DNA from: an uncultured Collinsella sp.
GTDB lineage: Bacteria > Actinomycetota > Coriobacteriia > Coriobacteriales > Coriobacteriaceae
Assembly: GCA_937943045.1 (NCBI GenBank)
Contig: CALEBN010000035.1
Coordinates: 1 to 22,603 of the forward strand
Reading direction: 5' to 3'
Length of the DNA stretch: 22,603 nucleotides
Shown here: piece after piece, positions 13,757-21,055 of the stretch
Layout of the letters: each line of letters starts with the position of its first letter
Numbering within the stretch: the stretch's first letter is position 1
Program-made: the position numbers and the translations under genes
Notes under the pieces: generated by a model
Databases searched by the model: none
Told to the model about the DNA's origin: nothing
Seen by the model: only the letters and a program-made list of their open reading frames with translations

Positions 13757-13793
13757 GAAGAGGTCCGGACTTAAGCCGGACCTCTTCTTATTT
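13751..13793. terminator. Bidirectional terminator between convergent genes
   Basis: A perfect 18-bp stem (13751-13768 with 13776-13793) has a 7-nt loop. A-rich 5' and T-rich 3' ends (AAATAAGAAG / CTTCTTATTT) make it work in both directions. The TAA stop codons of both convergent genes (13754-13756 plus; 13790-13788 minus) lie within the two arms. Confidence 0.88.
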
Positions 13794-15629
13794 AAGACCT
13801 AAATACTGTTCCCAGAACTCTCGCGAAGTCATATAAGGCATAGCATCTTTCCATGCCCCCCTGACGCTCTTGCCTTCTTTACGATATCGCGCCATCAATT
13901 CGTGCTCTCGGCTACGAATACTCTTGAACCGCGCTCGATCCATTGTGCGGACCGATCCCTTCTCGCGGGTCGGATCAAGAAAGACCAGCGTCTTGCAACG
14001 CGTCGAGTTGCCTTCAAGCGTACAACTGCCGTTCTTAACCACATAGCCGGGCTTTCCACGCAACAGCGCATCGGGAAGATAGTGCTTGTCGTAAGGAATA
14101 GATCTCCAGTACTTCATAAACTTCGAAGGATGGAATTCCAGACTAGCATTGGCGAGTACTTGCTCCGTAACCCCGGCATTACGAAGAAGATTTGGATCCA
14201 TTTGGGAAACAGGAATCAGCTTTTCGTTTAACTTGCCCTTGCCGATCATCGTCGCGGCACCATCAAGCTTCTGGAGATACACAGGGCCACGCAGATAGTC
14301 CTCAAAGCCATCGAGAATAAACTCGGCAGCCTGATAGTCCATATCCCGCAAGTTCTGACGCACCCCTCGCTGAATACGAAGGACAAACATCTTCTCATCA
14401 GCACAATCATCGAGAGCAATCATGGCAAAGAAGTTGCGGAAGTACTGGTAGCAATCCACTGAAGCCCTAAAACGTCCCTCGAAACTTGCATGCCACACGC
14501 AAATGCAATTCATAGTCATATAGACAGGCTTATTGCGCATGCCAAACTCAACATCGTCGCAGCGGATGAAGAAGGGCATGGGAAGGCCGTTCCTTTCGAT
14601 AGCCTTCACAGGAATACAGCTATACCACCAGGCTCCATAAGCCTGATCAACCTCGACGTTTGTACGTTCGTTTTCGAGGATATCAGGCAATTTGCCAACA
14701 TTCAGATCCCCTTTTACGCGACGATAAGCACCGGTAGTCGCGACATACGAGACATCCTCAAACTGACGAGTGGGATCCTCCATCGAAAGCATGGCGCCGT
14801 TAATAAAGGCATCCTTATATTTGCCCCTAGCAAGAGAGAGCAGGTTGAACGTACGAATCAAACTCTCGGGCATGATAGAGACATCGTCATCCATCAAAAT
14901 GATATGGGTGAACTGACCAGGAGTTTCGGTAGCCGCCATCATTCCACGTGCAAATCCTCCCGAACCGCCCGTATTGGGATTCGGAAGCACGGTGACTAGC
15001 TCATCGGAAAGTGATGCAGAATCGAGCGTCTGGCCATTGTCGACGACAAACATGTGAAAGTGGTCGCGAATCGGACCGACCTCTTTGGAGATGCCTGCTT
15101 TAACGAGTTCAATATTCGGAAGAATGTACTGCTCATTCTTAAATGTAGTAGTAGAAAGAGCAAGATTGATCTGGTTAATTGAGTCCTCAGGAACATCAGT
15201 CAGATAAAAGGCGTTCAAGAGGTCTACGGAATAGCCCTCATCACTCTCAATCCTAAAACCAATCAAGTCGTAGCCGGTTGTATCGATATCAATATCGAGA
15301 ACGCAAGGATCAACTTCATCGCCATCAAAAGGATTCGATTTAAGCTCGACAGGATTCAGCTCGCCAGACCTCACTCCATGAACGACAACCCGGCCCCTGC
15401 CAAATAAAGCCATATGCAAGACGACGCCGTCAACAGACGCATACTGATGCCATTTGCCAGCAGATAAGCCATTTACATACGTCAGAAAGCCAACGTTTCC
15501 ATTGATATGAAGTGAATGAATGTCGTCATCATACGAAGCCTCACCGGAGAGCACGCGATAGTAGAGTTCGGGAAAATCCTTTGCATGCTTTTCAACTTTA
15601 AGTACAACATTCGCAAGTTTAAACTGCAT
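13788..15629 (-). CDS. GlfT2-like galactofuranosyltransferase (first paralogue)
   Basis: This is a probable processive or chain-extending UDP-galactofuranose transferase acting on a lipid-linked acceptor at the cytoplasmic face. The 613-residue length and layout match mycobacterial GlfT2 (about 637): an N-terminal beta-rich domain to about 150, a GT-A core with VVDNGQTLD, NPNTGGSGGFARGM and the metal motif MDDDV (Asp247-249), Trp334-Trp335, RCDDVEFGMR (Asp358-359) and VWHASF (His380), and a helical C-terminal domain. These correspond to the known DDD, WW, DD and His catalytic set of GlfT2. ATG 15629 is used because MQFKLAN aligns with MKFKLAN of the second paralogue and AAGG precedes it. A further in-frame codon at 15647 lacks support. 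It is last in its operon, 32 nt after the LicD gene. Confidence 0.92.
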   Translation of the reverse strand: MQFKLANVVLKVEKHAKDFPELYYRVLSGEASYDDDIHSLHINGNVGFLTYVNGLSAGKWHQYASVDGVVLHMALFGRGRVVVHGVRSGELNPVELKSNPFDGDEVDPCVLDIDIDTTGYDLIGFRIESDEGYSVDLLNAFYLTDVPEDSINQINLALSTTTFKNEQYILPNIELVKAGISKEVGPIRDHFHMFVVDNGQTLDSASLSDELVTVLPNPNTGGSGGFARGMMAATETPGQFTHIILMDDDVSIMPESLIRTFNLLSLARGKYKDAFINGAMLSMEDPTRQFEDVSYVATTGAYRRVKGDLNVGKLPDILENERTNVEVDQAYGAWWYSCIPVKAIERNGLPMPFFIRCDDVEFGMRNKPVYMTMNCICVWHASFEGRFRASVDCYQYFRNFFAMIALDDCADEKMFVLRIQRGVRQNLRDMDYQAAEFILDGFEDYLRGPVYLQKLDGAATMIGKGKLNEKLIPVSQMDPNLLRNAGVTEQVLANASLEFHPSKFMKYWRSIPYDKHYLPDALLRGKPGYVVKNGSCTLEGNSTRCKTLVFLDPTREKGSVRTMDRARFKSIRSREHELMARYRKEGKSVRGAWKDAMPYMTSREFWEQYLGLK

Positions 15630-15661
15630 TTTAAATACCTTAATCAAAGCCGTTGTAACTA

Positions 15662-16849
15662 CTAATTACATTCGTCGACAAACCTTGCCATCGCGGAGCG
15701 AACATCGGGATCAGACAAAACATCCTTTGCAAAATGATCATGCCCGCAGATGTCCATAGGCATATAAGGCCATCCAGGGAAACAGTCATCAGCAACTCCC
15801 TCAGCGTTCGAAGGAATTGAAAAGGAAAAATCCTCAAAAGCATGCTTACCGACGGGCAATATATCATTATGGTCCCAGATAATTTTCCGCTTTGGTGCAT
15901 TAAACATATTGTCTATTGCATATGCAAAATCGCCACAAGGATCACTAGTCAACAAGCAGAGTTCATGAGCCTTATCATTAAATTGATCAAATACTTCCTG
16001 AACTCGATCGACATCCGCCTTAGTTATGGCAGCTCTCTGCGCCTTTAGATCCACATCTCCGCATTGAACACAAAAGCCGCTCTCAGGATGGAACATCCAA
16101 GGATTGTCTCTCCAAAAACTGAAATCACATTCATGTTGGTCAAAGTAATCCATTAGTTCAATTCTGAGTTGTCTAAGCTGATCATTAGAATGCTTAGAAT
16201 GCCCTACCGCCCAATCGTAGATAGAGATATCAATAAAACAGGGAATAAATGAGCTTTTTGAGCAAAAGCGAACTTGACGACACTTTACAAACCAGTCATA
16301 TACGAGAGTGATTTGATATTCAGGGTCGTTTTTCAAAGCGGCAGTGAGCTTATCCACATCGGACCTAATCATGCAGATATCAATATCGTCATCCCAAGGA
16401 ATAAAACCCGATCGAGACAAAGTGCCAACGAGAGAACCATAAGAGAGCCAGTATTGAATATTATTGGCAGTGCAAATCGCGTCTAGCTTACTCATCAACG
16501 CCGCGTTTGCCTGCTGCATCAATCGAATATCGCCCTCGGCGTCGGGTAACGCATCAAAGATTTTGCAACGGAGCTCAAAAGGGGTGAGATCGGGGTACGC
16601 ACGCCGTGCCAATAATTCAAAGCGGAGGGCCATCTGTTCTGACAGACTTTGTTGGCGTTGCTTGAGCAAATCAATCTCTGGAAATAATCGAGTATCGAAT
16701 TTGTAATTGATATTCATATTGATGCCTTTATCGGCCTGTTCAATACGGGCGAAAACCTCGTCAAAACGACGATCCATATCCTCATGCATGGCATGTAATG
16801 AACGGGATGAGCCGGGAAGAATCTTTTTTATATTTGAAAGCAACGACAT
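15662..16849 (-). CDS. LicD-family phosphotransferase with N-terminal coiled coil
   Basis: LicD proteins transfer phosphocholine, or in relatives phospho-sugar alcohol groups, to surface glycans and share a nucleotidyltransferase fold. The core is clear: YGSLVGTLSRSGFIPWDDDI (Asp-rich metal site) at about 150-170, then the C-terminal FSIPSNAEGVADDCFPGWPY, which resembles the family end region. The protein has 395 residues. The first 80 or so contain a probable coiled coil (MHEDMDRRFDEVFARIEQAD and a Gln/Leu-rich helix) not usual in the minimal domain, perhaps for oligomerisation or tethering to the glycan machinery. ATG 16849 follows GGGAAGG. It lies between two GlfT2-like genes, so its acceptor is probably the galactofuranose chain. 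The donor is not knowable: no licA/licC choline genes are here. Confidence 0.85.
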   Translation of the reverse strand: MSLLSNIKKILPGSSRSLHAMHEDMDRRFDEVFARIEQADKGINMNINYKFDTRLFPEIDLLKQRQQSLSEQMALRFELLARRAYPDLTPFELRCKIFDALPDAEGDIRLMQQANAALMSKLDAICTANNIQYWLSYGSLVGTLSRSGFIPWDDDIDICMIRSDVDKLTAALKNDPEYQITLVYDWFVKCRQVRFCSKSSFIPCFIDISIYDWAVGHSKHSNDQLRQLRIELMDYFDQHECDFSFWRDNPWMFHPESGFCVQCGDVDLKAQRAAITKADVDRVQEVFDQFNDKAHELCLLTSDPCGDFAYAIDNMFNAPKRKIIWDHNDILPVGKHAFEDFSFSIPSNAEGVADDCFPGWPYMPMDICGHDHFAKDVLSDPDVRSAMARFVDECN

Positions 16850-16911
16850 GACCTAACCTTCCCAATGACAGACAATGAACGAAGCACAATTACTCATATG
16901 ATACAAAAGAA

Positions 16912-16940
16912 TGAGTGGGTCTCACTTTGAAACCCACTCA
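16912..16940 (-). terminator. Hairpin between the second GlfT2-like gene and the LicD gene
   Basis: TGAGTGGGT and ACCCACTCA form a perfect 9-bp stem with an 11-nt loop, starting 9 nt after the upstream stop on the minus strand and followed by TTCTTTTGTATC. It looks like a leaky intrinsic terminator inside an otherwise same-strand gene series. The 99-nt gap is the largest between the GlfT2/LicD genes. Confidence 0.55.
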
Positions 16941-16948
16941 CATGAAGA

Positions 16949-18829
16949 CTACTCCGACGCCTCTTTCAAATACTGTTTCCAGAAATCGATTGAAGTAAAG
17001 ACATCTCTATACGAAGCGTATTCGGCATAAATCTTGTCTTTGTTACGCTTGAATTCCTTCTCGGCCTTACGAAAACGAGTCCAAACCTCTTTGAAACGTT
17101 TCTTATCCATATGTCTAATGGCGCCCTTTTTATTAGGCATATCTACCACAATAAGCGTGTCAACATTCCTGATTTTACCGGCGGGATAGACCCATCCCGC
17201 AGCATCAATAACAGCAACCTTGTCCCTACGCTTTGCTGAATCATTAACAAATCGATGGCCATTGATGGTGATAAAGTCAAAAAGAGACTGGAGCTTACTT
17301 CGACCGCCTTCTAAGGACAAATTGTAATAAGTCAAAGAGTTTAAGTCGACGCCAAGCTTCAAAGCTTCTGGAGCAAGTTGTTCTAGAGGGATCAGTCTCT
17401 CTTTCTCCCTATTCGCTTCCATGAAACGCGACTCAGCAACAGGATGGGAGATCCATTGTGGACCCCTCAGAAAATCCTCCAGTCCTTTAACAGCAAGCAT
17501 TGCATCGTCATAATTAAATTTCTTGAGATCGAGCTCAACCTCTCGCCTGATTTCTTTTAGAAAATCAGTAATCGGAGCAATGCCAGTTGTCGCTTGGCTG
17601 ATGAGTGTATTACGGCTCACCTGATATCGTTCAACAGCAGCGCTGTATTTGAACTTAAACGCATTGTGCCAGACACAGATACCATTCATGGTCATGAATT
17701 TGGGCTTGCAACGAAGAGCGTACTCGGCGTCATCGGATCGGACAAACAACGGCAGAGGAAGCCCGTAGGCTTCAATAGCCGTTACAGGAATCACGCAGAA
17801 CCACCAACCCGAATACTGCTGAATCGTATCCCCATATAAATCCGAAGGTGTCTGGAAAACCTCAGACTCAACGATGTCATGAAGTGACGTCATGTAACCT
17901 TCGGGTTTCAAAGGGGAAAAATTGCCCTTTTGAGTAAAAAATCCCAAATCCTCAGTACGAAGCTCCGGCTCTTCAAGACTCATCATCGCGCCAGATAAAA
18001 AGGCATTAACATATTCGTCTTTAAGCAATGACAGCAGATTGAATGTTCGAATGAAGCTCTCCGGGAGAACCTCAACATCATCATCCATGAGCAAAACGTG
18101 TGTCGCTTTCGGAGACTGCTCAAGTGCCTCAATCATGCCACGAGCAAATCCACCGGAACCACCAACATTAGGATTGGGATGAATCGTAACCTGCGAAGAA
18201 TTTAAGCTAGCGCAATCTAGCGTTCGTCCGTTATCAATAACATGAACATGGAAATGCTTCGAAATCAGTTCGTCAGAATCTATCACGTATTTCTGTAAAA
18301 GTGAAAGATTGCGAAGGATGTAATCCTCTTTTTTGAACGTAGTACTTGCGAGCGCAAGCTCGACAGAGCGAACATCATGCTCATCGCAGACGCAATAATA
18401 ATATGCGTTGCGAAGCTTAACAGGACCAGCCGTGCTGATGCGGAATGAGTGAAGCGTCTCCCCATCAATTGGAGTGAGTTCCAAATCAAAGGACTCCCAC
18501 TCATCAGATGAGCACAACTCAGCGTCCGAGCAGTCTACTAAAGAGGGACTCCAACTGTAGCTATTGGCATATGTCTGTTGAAGAACACAGGCAGAACCAC
18601 GATATTCAAAATGAAGATAGAACCTTTTTGCAATTGTGTACTTCCGCCACTTACAAATAGAAAGAGAATTAAAGTACGTCGTAAAGTCAATACTTGAAGG
18701 TGACGCTATGTTGATAGAGCTATTGGAAGCTGAGGTCGCATGGCCCTCAAGCACCCTGTAGCACAGTGATGGGTACTGAGACATAACGTCAGAATCGCTA
18801 AATATTAAATTGGCGAGTTTAAACTTCAT
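16949..18829 (-). CDS. GlfT2-like galactofuranosyltransferase (second paralogue)
   Basis: A second galactofuranosyltransferase of 626 residues is colinear with the first along its whole length. Shared landmarks are MKFKLAN at the start, LALASTTFKKEDYIL, NPNVGGSGGFARGM, MDDDV (Asp249-251), Trp342-Trp343, RSDDAEYALR (Asp366-367), VWHNAF (His388), LEDFLRGP, KKGAIRHMDKKRFKEVW and a final FWKQYL. All catalytic positions of the GlfT2 type are kept. The N-terminal domain and the loop after the metal site differ most, so the two probably differ in acceptor or linkage. The binding site is poor (GGTTGG), shared with the membrane gene just upstream, 21 nt away. The gene is A+T-rich compared with glf. 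Confidence 0.92.
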   Translation of the reverse strand: MKFKLANLIFSDSDVMSQYPSLCYRVLEGHATSASNSSINIASPSSIDFTTYFNSLSICKWRKYTIAKRFYLHFEYRGSACVLQQTYANSYSWSPSLVDCSDAELCSSDEWESFDLELTPIDGETLHSFRISTAGPVKLRNAYYYCVCDEHDVRSVELALASTTFKKEDYILRNLSLLQKYVIDSDELISKHFHVHVIDNGRTLDCASLNSSQVTIHPNPNVGGSGGFARGMIEALEQSPKATHVLLMDDDVEVLPESFIRTFNLLSLLKDEYVNAFLSGAMMSLEEPELRTEDLGFFTQKGNFSPLKPEGYMTSLHDIVESEVFQTPSDLYGDTIQQYSGWWFCVIPVTAIEAYGLPLPLFVRSDDAEYALRCKPKFMTMNGICVWHNAFKFKYSAAVERYQVSRNTLISQATTGIAPITDFLKEIRREVELDLKKFNYDDAMLAVKGLEDFLRGPQWISHPVAESRFMEANREKERLIPLEQLAPEALKLGVDLNSLTYYNLSLEGGRSKLQSLFDFITINGHRFVNDSAKRRDKVAVIDAAGWVYPAGKIRNVDTLIVVDMPNKKGAIRHMDKKRFKEVWTRFRKAEKEFKRNKDKIYAEYASYRDVFTSIDFWKQYLKEASE

Positions 18830-18850
18830 CTAACAACCAACCCTAATTCT

Positions 18851-20887
18851 CTAATTGACATCATCTATCCGATACAGACGGTTATCGTCTTTCGATAGTA
18901 CTAACGTAAGCCCTGGAGTATCATCCGTGATCTTATTGATACCCCTCCAGAGCTTCTCCTGATAGTACAAATAATAAGGATGCTCATCATCCCTACAGCC
19001 ACCTTGCCCTAATATCAAAATATACTTTGCGCTCAAATTTTGGGCCGCCCGTCTAACTTCAGGATTCACTGAAATTTGATTCAGCTTTGTACGAACCAAT
19101 TGGCTGTCCCTAGAGTCATTGTTATTTTCGCCAATATGCGTCGTGCGGTAGTAGACATTTAAATCAGAAACCGAATTTGCAAAGAAACTGCCATCCTCCG
19201 GATTATTGAGAATAACGTCGTCTGAATTGACAACCTTTTTTACCTCATTAACAAAAGCTTGCTCTTCTCCCGAATAGAAATTAGGAGCGGTAAGAGAGTA
19301 TTTACCGATCTGCGCAGCCGATGTATTGCCAAAAGCAGTAGTGATTTTTAAATGACCATATATGTCAAAATTAGGGGCATAGATCAATACTGATGCAATT
19401 AAAAGGAGCACTGAAACGATGGCTCCGGCGGACCAATGCTCAAAACAATAGCAGCGTTTAATTCGACCATAAAGGAATTCAACCATACGAAGGCAGCCTA
19501 AAACTACCAAGGGCATCGATGCCAGTACACAAATGGCAGCCACACGATTACCGTCTGTATACCAAAATCCTGACAGCAACGATTTAAACGACAAATCGGT
19601 ACCCTTAGCAACAACAGTGATCATTGCGCCAACGGTAAACGATGCACACAGCCACCTGTTTCGCTTTTCTCTAAAAGAATAAAGGACCCCTACGATAAAG
19701 AGCAGCGAAATAAGAAGCTGAGCCATACACCCGAGAGAAAAAGAGAAATCAAAGCAATTAACAAACGCTTGGAATAACGAACACTCCCTGGACCACCAAA
19801 AGCCAACGGTGCTCTGCATAAAAGGTAGCTTATACATAAATACCCATATGGCAACGACGCCTAAGCAAAAAATCGCCATGATGATGTTTCTTTTTTTGTT
19901 TGAGAAACAGGAGGTTGAGAAATATAACCGAGACGCAATATAAGGACAGATAAATACACCAAAGGTAAAGACTGCAGACGGGTGAACAAATGCAACCCCA
20001 AAAAACCCTAAACACATCAAGAAAGCGGTGGAAACATCTCTTTTAGCGCTTCCGAAAGAGGCCGTCAACGTAATTAGCGCAGAAGCCAAAGCCGGAACGA
20101 AAAAACATGCAATAACATATGGGAAAAGAGGCCCATTGCAAGTGACCAGTTTCCAGGGAAAAGCAGAAAAAGCAAGAGTAAATAACGATCCTAGACGCAC
20201 AATTGAATCATTATCGGGATATAGAGTCCGCATAAAAGTGAGAACGCAAATTGGAAAGCACACAGCCATCAAGACGACAAACGAAGAAGTTTCAGCGATA
20301 ACCGAACTGTGAGAAGTCAATCCGCCGGCAACGGCCGCAATGATATGCCAACCGGAGGGATAAAAACCACCTGAGCCATTAGAACCAGTACACGGCGTCA
20401 CACCTTCAGGAAGCAGAGAATAAATATTCGGCACCTGTGTAAAGTCCCCAGAAGCCATAAAAAAATGAATCAAATTCAAATGTGTAACATTGTCGTGGGC
20501 CTGATCGAAGCTAAAGGCACTATCCATATTTTTGACAAAGAAAATCGAAGTTAGAACCAAAGCCACACAGACGTACAGAAAAGCAAGAGAAAGGTCTTGT
20601 CTTGAGATCGATACAGTTAATTGCTTTAAAAAAAACCGAGCAATAGCAAATAGACTCAGACCAATGACAAAGTTTATGATGAAGAAAAAGAGAGCGTTAG
20701 TTGAGAAGCCCAAAATAGAAAGTATTAGCCCTGTGGTCGAATACAGGGCGAAACTCAATGCAGGAGCAATGGCGATCTGAAGAAGGTCGATCCTCGAACG
20801 AACTGCACAAGCGAGCAACATTCCGGGAAAATAGAGAACGCAAAGGAACGCAAATGCGTTACATAAAAATAAGAACCAGCCGTACAT
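18851..20887 (-). CDS. Polytopic membrane protein, DUF6541-like, possible GT-C glycosyltransferase
   Basis: I count about 11-13 hydrophobic segments over the first 520 residues, starting right at the N terminus (YGWFLFLCNAFAFLCVLYFP). A soluble C-terminal domain of about 155 residues (TAPNFYSGEEQAFVNEV onwards) follows, probably outside the membrane. The first large loop carries FSFDQAHDNVTHLNLIHFF, an acidic/histidine stretch placed where GT-C enzymes have their catalytic acid. Layout and wording recall DUF6541 actinobacterial proteins such as mycobacterial Rv3779. ATG 20887 gives 678 residues. A TTG at 20899 is possible but has no better binding site. The role is inferred: addition of a lipid-phosphate-linked sugar to the exported glycan, possibly one made by the DPM1-like enzyme. 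The 5' intergenic stretch (20888-21055) is A+T-rich with no confident promoter. Confidence 0.75.
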   Translation of the reverse strand: MYGWFLFLCNAFAFLCVLYFPGMLLACAVRSRIDLLQIAIAPALSFALYSTTGLILSILGFSTNALFFFIINFVIGLSLFAIARFFLKQLTVSISRQDLSLAFLYVCVALVLTSIFFVKNMDSAFSFDQAHDNVTHLNLIHFFMASGDFTQVPNIYSLLPEGVTPCTGSNGSGGFYPSGWHIIAAVAGGLTSHSSVIAETSSFVVLMAVCFPICVLTFMRTLYPDNDSIVRLGSLFTLAFSAFPWKLVTCNGPLFPYVIACFFVPALASALITLTASFGSAKRDVSTAFLMCLGFFGVAFVHPSAVFTFGVFICPYIASRLYFSTSCFSNKKRNIIMAIFCLGVVAIWVFMYKLPFMQSTVGFWWSRECSLFQAFVNCFDFSFSLGCMAQLLISLLFIVGVLYSFREKRNRWLCASFTVGAMITVVAKGTDLSFKSLLSGFWYTDGNRVAAICVLASMPLVVLGCLRMVEFLYGRIKRCYCFEHWSAGAIVSVLLLIASVLIYAPNFDIYGHLKITTAFGNTSAAQIGKYSLTAPNFYSGEEQAFVNEVKKVVNSDDVILNNPEDGSFFANSVSDLNVYYRTTHIGENNNDSRDSQLVRTKLNQISVNPEVRRAAQNLSAKYILILGQGGCRDDEHPYYLYYQEKLWRGINKITDDTPGLTLVLSKDDNRLYRIDDVN

Positions 20888-21055
20888 AAACAAAACCAAC
20901 CAATAAAATCAATATGTGAATCATTCAAACTAGAATTTGTTTTCGAAATAGTAGCTTCAAGGTTGCCCGACAATAGCGCCAAAACCGTTGACAGATAGCC
21001 GATCCGAAATGATCAGGCATACGCCAAAAGACCAAAACGCTATAGTATCTGCGCA

